A stretch of DNA of 64,000 bases from Apus apus (Eukaryota; Chordata; Aves; Apodiformes; Apodidae): NCBI RefSeq assembly GCF_020740795.1, contig NC_067299.1, positions 8,664,001 through 8,728,000 of the forward strand. Reading direction: 5' to 3'. The notes under the pieces are model-generated. The model did no database searches. It was not told where the DNA came from and worked only from the letters and a program-made list of their open reading frames with translations. The translations under genes were made by a program, and so were the position numbers. Shown here piece by piece: positions 1 through 10,900 of this stretch (position 1 is the stretch's first letter; each line of letters starts with the position of its first letter).

Positions 1-193
1 AAAATACTCTGCAGCAAAAGTTATTATTCATATAATTTAGAGAGGAGTTTTATGAATTGTTCCTGGTTGGTGAGAAATTTATAGGCTTTGAGGGATTGTT
101 CATCTCCTGAGTGATGCAGCTAATTATTCAGTGCAGTAGTTTCCACAGTTTAGGTAAGTGAATGGCTGCCATCCTCAGGAAATGTGAATGCCA

Positions 194-360
194 TGGAATC
201 ACAGACTGGTTTGGGTTGGAAGGGACCTTAAAGACCATCCAGATCCAACCTCCCTGCATGGGCAGGGACACCTCCCACCAGCCCAGGCTACTCTAAGCCA
301 CATCCAACCTGCCCTTCAACACTTCCAGGGATGGGGCAGCCACAGCTTTCCTGGGCCTGT
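194..360 (-). mobile_element. CR1 LINE 3' fragment
   Basis: Reads on the minus strand as the CR1 3' end: TTGGAAGGGACC-type core, a Pro-rich CTCCCACCAGCCCAGG block and GGGATGGGGCAGCCACAGC. It lies in the last GTF2I intron. Confidence 0.9.
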
Positions 361-1217
361 TTAGATTCCCCCAAAAGAGAAAGCAGTGAGTTGCAGCACT
401 CCTGCTCTCTTACATCCTTTCCTGGGGAAATGCCCTTTCCAATCTCCACTGGTTCATTTTCCCTGGCATCTCACTGAACTTGGGGACAAGCCAGCCAAGC
501 AGAGCTGCAGCTGCATCCTCCCTGACAGGCTCACACCATGTTCCAGTGGGTCTTTCTCAGACTGTAAATGAATCCTGTTGCACTATTCAAGACAACAAGA
601 GTCACAGAAGAGCTGAGCTGCAGATTTTTAGTGCACAGTTACTGGAAGCTGAAACATCCAATGTCTTTATAATGCCAAAACTCAGTGGGATAACTAAAAT
701 TGTTAGCTGATGGAGGAGACAGTTGTTCCTGAACATCTTCATGTGGAGGAAATTACCTCTGGGCCTGCAGAGTGATGCTTTTGAAGAAGTAGACAAGTGT
801 GGTTTTGAATTTGTCATCCAAAACTAGATTCAGACCTAGTTACCAGAGGAATGGTCCTGAGAAAAGCCATGTAATTGCTGAAGAACTCAAAATTGCTGGG
901 AGGTATCAAATGATCATACAGTGAAATGGCTTGGCTTTGTAGTGGTGAATTAACCTGGTCCTAAACCTTCCAGACAGCTTCAGTGAACAACCAATTTTCT
1001 TCCAACATCAGATTCTCTGTTTATTAAAAGAACACAATCAGGCTGTGGGTTACACAGGCAGCAGATGTCTTTGATTTACCTCCAGGCATCCCTGTGAACA
1101 AGAAAAAGCAAAAAGATGTTGTGATGAGGTCTTCTGGAAATGAAAAAAATAAATAAATAAAAATGATGAATGCTTTAGCTAACAAGATACAATTTCTCTC
1201 TCTCATTTTTTTTTTAA

Positions 1218-1340
1218 GGTTGGATGGGGCTCTGAGTAACCTTGTCTAGTGGGAGGTGTCCCTGTCAACACAGGGGGGTTGGATCTTGGTGGTCTTTAAG
1301 GTCCCTTCCAACCCAAACCAGTCCATGATTCATATATCAT
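1218..1340 (+). mobile_element. CR1 LINE 3' fragment
   Basis: A short piece with GTGGGAGGTGTCCCTGTC and GGTCCCTTCCAACCCAAACC. Only the last about 120 bases of the CR1 3' end remain. Intronic in GTF2I. Confidence 0.9.
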
Positions 1341-1904
1341 CATGCTTTTCTGTGTGGTGCTGGGCATTGAAGAAATTAACTAGGGTCAAATTTTACTTTG
1401 GACAGATTGAAATATAAGAATGCAAAAGCCAATATTGAGGAGAGAAGCTATCCTAAGGATGGGAAAAATCTGAAGAACAGTCAGTGCTGTGAAAGCAAGA
1501 GTTGGTGCAATGCATGTGCATTTAAGACCCAAACCAGGGAGACAGCTGACATTTTTTCACTGGTTGTATGTTGTTTTCTTTTTGGATTAAGCTCCTTTCT
1601 TGCCCACTGAGTTTTTCAGCTACCTAAAAATCATTTTAATGTTTCCTGCACTTCAAATACCAATTTTTATTTCTATTCTTTAAAAAACTAGAGTTCCCTA
1701 AGATCCCAGGCTGCTTTACATGGAAGTGAATGTGATATTTTCTGCAGAATCAGATTGTTGTGAATGTTTTTATTTATCATCAATAGTTTAAAATGATAAA
1801 TGAATCCTTATCATATTTTTTTTTTACTTAGGAAGTACAGCAAGAGCAACAGAATTGGTAGAGAAGTTTCCTTTTTTCTTCACTCATTTCTGCTTTTTCA
1901 ACAG

Positions 1905-1963
1905 GTGTTACAAAATCAGAAGAAAATCCTCAAATAAAGAAAGAACCAGACCCAACGTGGTAG
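1905..1963 (+). CDS. GTF2I: GTF2I terminal coding exon (TFII-I C-terminus, partial gene)
   Basis: The exon starts after the acceptor CAG at 1902-1904. It gives two bases that complete a codon, then 18 codons ending with TAG at 1961-1963. The encoded tail is VTKSEENPQIKKEPDPTW. From memory, human TFII-I ends SSQIKQEPDPTW, so the last nine residues match almost exactly. TFII-I is a nuclear multifunctional transcription factor with repeated I-domains, all of which lie outside this window. The IKKE motif fits a SUMO-acceptor consensus (hydrophobic-K-x-E), a site type reported in this tail. GTF2I immediately upstream of NCF1 on the same strand agrees with vertebrate synteny. The paralogue GTF2IRD1 is less likely because of the EPDPTW ending. 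Confidence 0.88.
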
Positions 1964-4175
1964 ACCTCATCAATCCTGGGTAAAAGAATTGAGTATTTCA
2001 AATCAGTGCCTGTCAAGGACTGACATTGTTATATTTTGGGGTGGGGAGGAGAGGGCTGAGGTACAGGACTGAATGCCAGAAGGTGCCAGTCCTTGTGAAT
2101 TCTTTGTCTCAGTTCTGTCCTATAAAATGCAGGATGTTTTCATCTGTCTTACCCAGCAGAATGTGAAGCACATGGCATTTATGAGGCAGTCAGTCCTGGG
2201 AAAACGTGGCCTTTCAATAAAGATGGGTGATGGTGATGACATAGCTCAGAGGCAGAGCAAATGAAAGCTTAGGAAGAGCTCTGAGAGGGTGGTGTGAAAG
2301 AGCATTATTGTTCTTTATAAAGCCTGTATATTTCCAAATTGTAGTTGGGCAGGAAAGCTCTTCACCATGTTGCAACATTGTCTAAGCTTAGGACACTGGA
2401 TGAAGCTGTTAGCTGTGATGACAAATCAGCTTCCTTTGAAAGTTTTTTGTCTTTTCCAATTAACTTCAGAAAAGCTTGGTTTAATTTACAATGCAAAAAT
2501 GTCTGGATCTTTTTCCTGTGCTATTTTTCACTTCACTCATTCCTAAAAATGTCACTTTGGTGGAGGTGGAGAGCAGGGAAAGCAGCTGTCCTGCTGCTGA
2601 CAGCACCAGGATGAGGGGCTGAAGGGGTAAGTCCAGGAATTATTTGATGGAAACTGGCAGAGACTGACACACCAGTGTCTGTGCTCTGAGACCTGCAGGT
2701 ACAGCAGTTGTCTCTGTAATAAATAGTCATCTGCTTTGGGAGTATTTGTCATAAAACTGAACACAGCAGGAGAACACATAGTGAGGTGGGAAGCACTTCA
2801 CCCACTGGAGGTGTGAAAAGCCATCTCACTTGTCCATTGAAGGTCATGGAAACTTGAGCAACAGCTGCAGGATTTGGTGCTGCAGTGGTTTGGGTTTTTG
2901 GATACTTCAGGCCATCCACTGAATTGATACTAAAGCAAATATTTGATCTAAGTTCCTACAGAGACCACTCAAACACACAATCTGTTATTTATTGAGAGCA
3001 ATATTCAGCTTCTGCATGCATTCTGCTTCTAGGCCTAAAGAATTCAAGAAGGAAACACAAACTGTGTACTTGTAATAAGATCCAGAGCTGCAATGAAACT
3101 AACTCAGTTTTGTAATTTTTCTTATCTAGGCAGAAGCTTCCAGTTCTGAGAAGAGCCTGCTGGGACTGTGTAATATAACTGTACAAGAGAATGACCTTCT
3201 ATACAAACCCTTTTTGTATTTTAGATAGAAATGTCTACTTTTTTCAGCAGTTCTGTGAATTGACTTCAAAGAATGACTGCAGATTTGGAGTGGCTGGTTT
3301 TACTCTGGAATATATTATAAGGACTAAATTCCATGCAGCAATGCTGAGGAGATTAACAGGGTTTTAAAGCAACAGGGACTTAACAGGGGCTATTTGCATT
3401 TCCCAATAAAGCTGAATATCACTGAACCTGAAAACATTTCAACTTTTGTCATGAAGAAAAATTCCTCCAAGTTAGTTCATTTTGTTAGTTTTAATTTGGG
3501 GGTGAGGGGGGTGGAAAATCCTTAATTTTTGGTTCATACTCCTTTAATGGCTGATTGGACAATAGTATCTGTATATTTGAACTAATTTTTCCTATGACAA
3601 CTCACAATTCATGTGTTTTTCATAAATAAAAGATGAACTGGTTCACTTTCACCCCTTAGTACACATTAATGAGATGGACTGTGAAATGGTCAGTATTTCA
3701 GTGTGTGGATTAGGAACCCCTTTAAATCAAACCCTGTTCTAGTTTGTTCTGTTAATTCAGAGCTGTGAGTTGCATGTTTTATCAGAGTCTCACATGGTTT
3801 ATATATGATGGGGTCTGCTCTTGCAGTTCTAACATAGGAAAAAGTTGCCTGGACTTCTGAGAGCACTCTTCTCCTGAAGGCTGCTGGAACTGGCTATGAA
3901 ACAGATGCTACAAGCTGGTGTAAGTCCTACTATATCACAAGTCCTCTGTAGTCCTAGTGATGCCCCACATCATGTAAGAGTTTTATGTACACTTTCATTT
4001 TTTAAAGTTTCACTGTAAGAGATGTAAAGTTCTGGTTCTATGATAATCTCTATAGAGAAGATACAGTTTATTGTAAAGGTTTCTATTTTATTGGCATGAG
4101 TTTGGGATGGCTGTGTTATGCACAAATGGAAAACCTTCCTCCCTGACTGAGAAATAAAGACCTTGCTGGTGGTTT
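1964..4175 (+). other. GTF2I: Probable GTF2I 3' UTR
   Basis: AT-rich non-coding DNA follows the stop codon. AATAAA hexamers occur at 2216-2221, 3405-3410, 3625-3630 and 4153-4158. The first and last are followed by G/T-rich stretches, as expected of cleavage sites. I set the end by the 4153 signal. A still longer form ending near the AATAAA at 5589-5594 cannot be excluded. No open reading frame here resembles a known protein. Confidence 0.45.
4153..4158 (+). promoter_or_regulatory. GTF2I: Candidate GTF2I poly(A) signal
   Basis: AATAAA is followed within about 25 bases by a G/T-rich stretch (near 4162-4190). It is the last well-placed signal before a long featureless stretch. Earlier hexamers at 2216, 3405 and 3625 could be used as alternatives. 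Confidence 0.4.
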
Positions 4176-7100
4176 TCATGACTGTCCATGCAGTATATGT
4201 TTACATCTTTTACAACAAGCTGATTCCTAGCAGTAACTCTGTAGATAGGCAGGGCGTGCTGCAGAGTAGTTATTCATCCCAGCAAAGGAAGTTCCAGTCA
4301 TGCCTTTCAGATAGAAATCCAGCTCTGGGTGGGTGAGGTGGTTGTATCTTCAAGGAGAATTTGAAAGCCTTAAATTCAATGGGATACAGTGTGTCTGTTC
4401 CTTGGGAGCAGCTTGAAATGCAGCAGCTGAATTCAGAGCAGCAGGTGCTGTGTCACTGGAGGCAGGGAGAGCTGTAGGAGCCCTGCTGGTGTTGTCACAG
4501 TTGCTCTGTGCAGATCCAGGTGCTCCCCCTTAGCTATTTGGGTCTTCTGCTGTTGATGTCAGTAGGAGCAAGGTGAGCTCCACACTGAGCCATTGTGAAA
4601 ATGCTCATCCTGGTGGTACCTTCCAGCTCTTCAGGTGGGAGGTGGTGGTGATGGATGTTGTGCTGCCTTCCTGCCTCAGCAAACAACCCTGTGGGAATGG
4701 GCCTGTTGACTTTACCTGTTAACTCTCAGCTGGTTGGGCTGTGTCCCCAGTCACACACATGGATGTATTTCAGTGCTGGTAGCTGTGCCAGCTGTGCTCA
4801 GTTAATGCACCTCCATGAAGAGGTTGTCAGCAGGGCAACAGCCAGTGTCACAATTGCTGCTAGAAAGGGCCAAAATGGGGAAATGAGCTAATGCTGCTTT
4901 CCCCAGGGTTTCAGCTGGCTCTTGACTTCCCCTTTTGAAAAAGCAGAAGGATGGTCCATCCCTCCTTCCTTCTCAGCTATCTTTAGGAGGCAGTGTTTGC
5001 ACAGGAAGGTGTGTGTTGCTGCTAGAGTCCTTTGTGCTCCCTGAAAATGAGGGGGAGGCACCATCGTGGGAGAACTGTGTAAATAATTCATTCCAGGGCA
5101 CTGCCTTGTTGAGTGTGGAGATACATCCTGCAGCTTTGTGTGGGAGCTAAAAAAAAGAAGTGAAAACTGACACTGGTTTTACTGGAGGGACTGGAGTCCT
5201 TGTGTGAGTCTGGGAGCTGGGGTGGTGCTGTGCCTGGTGTCCATCCTGCTGCTGGGCTGGCAGGAATGCCAAGGGCTGCCTGGGTGTTGAACACTGATGT
5301 CTTTGTTTGGTCTCAGACACTGAGTTGTATCTAGTAGAGAGAAATTAGACTGACAGAATAATGGCACCAATATTTATACCTTATAAATATCGATTTTATA
5401 TAAAGGATTATCTGTATATATGTATAGAGGAGTAGATATATAGATATATACCTATATAGTCCTCACAGGTAGCAGGCTTTGAAGATACTGTGTATGAAAA
5501 TCTCATTAGTTTCCAAATTAGTAATTCCTGAGGTGTGTCACTGTTGGGGTGTTGGGTGATAATGCCTTTTTAAAGCTTTGGCTGTACTAATAAACAAGTA
5601 TGCCAGAGCTCTGGATATGTTTTGTTCCAGCAAAGAAGCTTTTTGGGGTTGGAATCACAGGCCAGTATCTGCTCCCCATGTGCTATGTAACTTTAAAAAT
5701 CCATCCTGTGCTTTGGACTTGTTCCTTTCTCCAAAATACGAATTTTGTATCCAAGTAGTGTAAGGACCCAAAGTGTCCATGGTGGAGCCTGGTGCTCCTG
5801 GGGTGTGTCACCCTGGCTTTTCTCACAGTGGTGACCTCTGGACATCAAATGAGGTTGAGCACTGTGGTTGTGCAGCTTCTGGGCAGGGTTTTTCCCTTGG
5901 GATCTGAAATTTTCAGTGTACAAACTTGAACCTTTTCTGTTTCTGTTTGTATCTCTGCTGCCCACGCTGGGCTAAGGAAGAGGGCAGCCTTTCATTTTTG
6001 TGATTTTGCAAATGCTATTAGAGCACATAGAGCAGGCAGGGATTTGCCCTCAGTGACAAGCAAGGCCTCCCTTGGCTCTGGGTTGAATTAAGCTAAAATT
6101 CATACTATGAAAAATCAAAATTGCATTTTTAATGACATCAGGGTTGAGTTCCTTCAGTTTTTAATTTCTAGGAGGTTTTGGTACTAGTTATGGATGGAGC
6201 ATTACAGGAAAGAGCATAGTCCATTGTCCTAAGAAACTCTAAACCTCCAGGGCTTTGTTTTCCATAATCTTGGTTGAAATCCATCAGTTTAATCCCTGTA
6301 TCTGCTGTTCTCCACCCAAAGCAGGGATGTGTTGCTGTGAAATGCTGCTACCAACTCCCCATCCTGAGGCCAGGGGAAGTTCTCCCATCTCTCTCAATAA
6401 CCAGGTGTCCTGCATTCAGTTGCCAGCCTGGTTTCCCAAAACATGAATCAGCTCATGAACAAAACATGAATCAGACGATGAACTCTGGTTTCTTTATCAG
6501 ATGGGTCATTACTCCTCCAAAAGTTTTCTTCTAAAATTATGCCTGTAGTAACTGTGGGACAGTTGCTGGAAACATGAAGCAGCTGGTCATACTGAGCTAC
6601 ACGTTGCATCTTGCTGTGATCTAACCCATCACCAACAGTGAGATGTCCAAGCTCTGTTTCATTTCTCACATCACAAGATGAGGAAACAGGAAGAAATGTA
6701 AATGTAGTGGTTTCCAGTAATGTACTGTCTGTAAAGTGGTTTTAAATTTAGTACAAACAATTGTAATTACAAAATTAGCTTTTATGACAAAGTTTGTGGT
6801 GGATCTGCATAAGATCTGGCTGTTAAGTGAGCAGAATCCCAAGAGCCCTGGAGGTACCTTTTAATATCACTGGTTGTATCATTTTGCCTTGCATACAGGA
6901 AGTCCCTGTGTGAAAATAACGAGAAACCAAATTTAAGTGACAGTGTTTCTGATCCCAGCACCTGCAAAACACCACATTCCAGTCTCAGGGGAGAGCTAAG
7001 GTTAGCATTTGATTTTTATTTTTTTTTTCTAAATGCAGCTGGAGCAGACTTTGGTCTTTACAGCTGGGAGGGGCACCAGGGGCTGACCCTGCCATCCCAG

Positions 7101-7757
7101 CTCGGTCTGCCCTTGAGGGGGGCAAAAGAGGAGCTTCTGGGGGCACCTTTGCCCTGATGTCCCTCCATACCCTTGTGCTGGGGGCCAGGGGCAGGGGATG
7201 CTGCTGTGCTGCCATTTCAGGGGGGCTTTGCTGGGGACTCTCCTGCTCTTTCAGGGGGAGGCTGGGATCCATCCCCAGCCCACCCTGGGCTTTCCCCATG
7301 CTCAGGGGTTCCCAGTGGCTGGTGCTCCCAGCAGTCCTGTACCCAGCTACGGCAGCAAGCAGAGCTGGGGCTGGCTCTGGTCCTCAGGGGGGCTGCTCAA
7401 GGGAGCTATTTTTGGTGGCAGAAACTGGGGAAGCTGCAGGTGGCTGAAAGGAAAGTGATGCAAGGGCAGGAGCCTCCTGCAGGCTGCCCCGGAGCAGGAT
7501 GGTGCTGCCAGCCCTGAGCTCGGGGAGCTCGTTGCATGCTCCATTCTGCCCCTCCAGCTCTGCTCCTCATCCCATTGCCACCACCTTTGTCCTGCCCGTG
7601 GCTGGTCACCCTGTGGGCTGGAAGGGACTCTTGGCCATCGGGGCAGCCCCTCCGGTCTGTGATCTCAGAGGTACCTCCCTGCGATCTCCCCATCGGCCGC
7701 CTCCTCCCGGGGCCGCTGGAGGGGCCGGGCTGGAGACTCCTCACGGGAAACACCGAC
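4176..7757. other. GTF2I-NCF1 intergenic region
   Basis: No gene recognised. It holds an AT-rich block at about 5375-5460 (TATA and ATATAT-like runs), an isolated AATAAA at 5589-5594, and a GC-rich stretch from about 7060 that leads into the NCF1 promoter. Open reading frames on both strands at 7150-8050 overlap the NCF1 upstream region and first exon. They have no family resemblance, so I treat them as chance. Confidence 0.6.
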
Positions 7758-7761
7758 TCGA

Positions 7762-7768
7762 TATAAAA
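7762..7768 (+). promoter_or_regulatory. NCF1: Possible NCF1 TATA box
   Basis: TATAAAA sits 141 bases upstream of the NCF1 start codon. A start site about 30 bases downstream (around 7790-7795) would give a 5' leader of roughly 115 bases without an intron. I did not find a clear PU.1/ETS GAGGAA site at the position known from mammalian NCF1 promoters. The assignment rests on motif and spacing only. Confidence 0.45.
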
Positions 7769-7908
7769 CCACAGCGGGTAAACAGCCCCGGGCAGGATTG
7801 CAGCCGCACTTCTGCTTTCCCGGAGCTTGAACGGCGCCGCGGAGCTGTGCGAGGGGAGGAGAGGACGCCGAGACACTGGGGCAGGCAGGAGCAGAGGCAG
7901 GAGCAGCC

Positions 7909-7980
7909 ATGGGGGACGTCTTCATCAGGCACATCGAGCTGCTGGGCTACGAGAAGAGGTTTTTCCCCAGCCAGCACTAC
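7909..7980 (+). CDS. NCF1: NCF1 exon 1 (coding part)
   Basis: Codes residues 1-24 ([20 protein letters not shown] then SQHY), the first strands of the PX domain. Donor GTGAGT follows directly; phase 0. The upstream leader begins at an undetermined point after the TATA-like box. Confidence 0.96.
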
Positions 7981-10900
7981 GTGAGTATGCAGCAAGCTTC
8001 CCACGAGAGGAGCAGTGAGGACTGGTGGGGTAACAAGCCTGGCCTGCAAGTTTCTTTAGACCGATGTGACCGAGGGGTTTGGAGCATCCTTTCTTGGGGG
8101 GTTCATGACTGCTGGCATGAGCTGGAGGCAGCCAGAGGCTCCTAAGTCCTGAACACCAGATTTTGGGCACCTCCTTTGCAAGTTGTTGGTTACTTGGCTG
8201 GCTTGGAAAGGGCTGTTCCCTCTTGGATTCCCACCCTCCTGCATGTTTCTCTCCCCTTTCTGTCCCTGCTGAGCTCTCCTGCTTGCTGCCCAGCTTGCTT
8301 GCTGCCTGGGCACAACTACTTGCATTGGGGTGGTGGAAGAAAAACACAAAGTTTATCTAAAAATGGAAACATCTGCAGGGCTCCCCGGGGGCTTTGGTTG
8401 CTGTGGGGTGTGGGGTCCAGCACCTCTGCTTTTCCCCTCAGGTCTACATGTTCCTGGTGAAGTGGAACGACCTCTCTGAAAAGCTCGTCTACCGCCGGTT
8501 TACCGAGATCTACGAGTTCCATGTGAGTTGTCCTGGAGTGGGCACCAGCCCCTGGCCCAGCACACCAGAGCTTGGGGTGGGGAAAAAGAGAAGGGTGAAT
8601 TCCAGCTGAAATTACCCCCAAACCAAACCTGGCTCAACAGAGGCTCCTGGGTTACTGTGCTCCAATCTCCTTCACCCCTGGCAGTTTGGAGCCACCAGCT
8701 CTGCACTCTCCTGGCAGGTTTCCCCTGGTGTTGAGGTGCAGGGGCCAGGGGGGTCAGTGCCAAGAAGGAGGCTGAGCCATGGGCAGGGGTGTGGGTGCCA
8801 CAGGGGATCCCCAGCTCCATTCTCACCACTATGCCTGGTTCTGCTCCACAGAAAGCACTGAAGGAGATGTTCCCTATTGAATCTGGGGACATCAACATGG
8901 AGAACCGGATCATCCCGCACCTGCCAGGTGAGAGGGGCAAGTACCAGGGCTGGGGGATGAAATTGAAATTGCAACTGGTTGGGAAATTCCCTGGTGGGCT
9001 GAGCTCTGCTGGTTGCCTCCCATGCAGGTGCTTGGTCTGATTTCTGTTCTTGCCAACCAGGCTTGAAATCAAAACCCCAGGAAGGTCTGAGCAGTGGTGG
9101 TCTTGCTGAAGACCTTGAGAAGGTCTCACCAGCCCTGCTGACCCAGTCCTGCCTCTCCCAAGGCTTTGCACCCCAGGGCCATGTCCTGCAGCATTGGCTG
9201 CTACCTGTGGCAGTGCAAAGGGTCTGGTTTTGGGGACCCTGAGCTGAGCCCTCCTTTGGTGACACTGTCACCAGGGTTGGTTTTAGTGTCCTTATGGCAA
9301 CATAGATATTTTGTAAGAGGAAGTGATGAAGGATGTGTTCAATTCCAAGGAATGAACTCCTGATACAAAGAGCTGACAGTTTGTCCCCAAGCAAGGTGCA
9401 GGTCAGCAAAATTCCCCCTTTGGTTTAATTTCCTGCTTCAAAGGAGGTGGGAAGGAGCATGAGAAATAGCTGCAGGTTGTGGCTGATGCCTCTTGAGGAG
9501 GAGGAGTAAACCTTTGCTTTGCAGGGTGTCATGTCTGAGGGGGCTCCTCTGGGGCTGAACTAACACCAGGTCCATGTCAGGACCCTTTCCATGCTCTGCC
9601 AGGGTGGTTTGGAGTGTCCCCACCCCATTTGGGATACTGGAAGAACTGGGGGCAAGGCAGGCATTGAGCTGGTGCAGGGGTGCCACCGGCCGCACACCTG
9701 CACCCTGAGGTGGGGTTCAACACTGCCAGAAGCTTTGTGGAGCCCTGGGGTCAAGAGCAGTTGCTGCAGGACATGCAGTGTGGCCAGTGGGACAGGGGAA
9801 TGTCCATGTCACCCCTGGCCATGGGCTGCTCCCCTGAGCCCCTCCTTGTACCCCAGTGCAGTCACTACTTTTATGGCCCAGCAGCTGGGCTTCATCTGAG
9901 CAGGGATGTGGGAGTTACCCCATAGCTGAAATGGGGTCAAATGGGCTTGCACAATCTCTGCAGGGGCTCACATGGGGAACCTTTGTGCTTCTGCAAATCA
10001 GCCCTGTCTCTACCCTCACCTGCTGCCCAGCATTTTTTGGCACCATGTGTGTCCCTTGTGTGCCTGCCAGGGCCAGAGCAGCGAGGGAGGGGACGTGGCC
10101 ACGCTCCCACAGGGCATCACCTGATGGGCACCATACAGCCAGGCAGCACCCGGGGGCCAAACCCACTTGTTTTCAGGTCAAAATGAATGATTCAGGGAAG
10201 CATGCTTGGGAAATCCTTGTGAGCAGGGGGGGTCTGTCTGCTTTTTCCCCTCTCCCCAAGCTCCCAAGTGGTTTGACGGGCAGCGCTCGACGCAGAACCG
10301 GCAGGGCACGCTCTCCGAGTACTGCTACACCCTGGTCAACCTGCCCCACAAGATCTCCCGGTGCTCACACGTGGTCAGCTTCTTCAAGGTCCGTCCCGAT
10401 GACATGAACCCCGTCACAGACAGCCAGTGAGTCCAGCTTTGGGGCAAATCCCACAGCCCCATCCCCAGGTGCTGGCAGCAGCCCCCAGGGAGGGCGCCGG
10501 GGCTGGTTGGCATTGAGCTGCCTTTGCTGTGACCCGTCTAGGATCAGGAAGCCTGAGGTCTTCCTCCTGCCAAAGGATGCCAAGAAGAACTCCACGGGTA
10601 AGATGCCTCAGAGGGGTACAAATGGCTGCTTTGGTGGCAGCATAGCCTGGCTGGGGAAGGGGCAGCTCCACGGAGGACAGGGCAGGGATGAGCTGCCCCT
10701 TGACAGAAGTCCTGGCTGAGAGCACAGGGGACACGACACCAGCCCTGCTGGTGCCAGAACTGTGGGAAGCCACAGCCTCAGGGGAACGAGTCCATGTCCT
10801 GGGACCCAGCTGGTTCTAGCCTAGAAATGCTGGGAGAGCACTCTGGGCTGTCCTGGGCTGCTGTTGAGACAGGGTATTTCTGTGCCAGGAGAGGGAATGT

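Larger units (their letters stand above)
1..1904 (+). other. GTF2I: GTF2I last intron (3' part)
   Basis: This stretch lies upstream of the terminal GTF2I exon and ends in a pyrimidine-rich tract plus CAG (acceptor at 1901-1904). It contains two short CR1 pieces, listed separately. I found no convincing coding exon in it. A short open stretch near 707-770 was considered and rejected because its phase does not fit. The previous coding exon must therefore lie left of the window or has escaped me. Confidence 0.6.

Noticed and set aside
707-770. Possible penultimate GTF2I exon reading METVVPEHLHVEEITSGPA-like
   Set aside because: Its tentative GT donor leaves two bases, while the terminal exon needs one base before it. 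The acceptor has no good pyrimidine tract and similarity to the human tail is weak.
7406-7984. Frames of 156 and 161 codons on opposite strands upstream of and overlapping NCF1 exon 1
   Set aside because: They overlap each other and the true first exon in other frames. This is expected in GC-rich promoter DNA with few stops.
8500-9409. Minus-strand frames of 223 and 245 codons across NCF1 introns 2-3 and exon 3
   Set aside because: Antisense to a well-supported exon and without family resemblance. The DNA is simply GC-rich.
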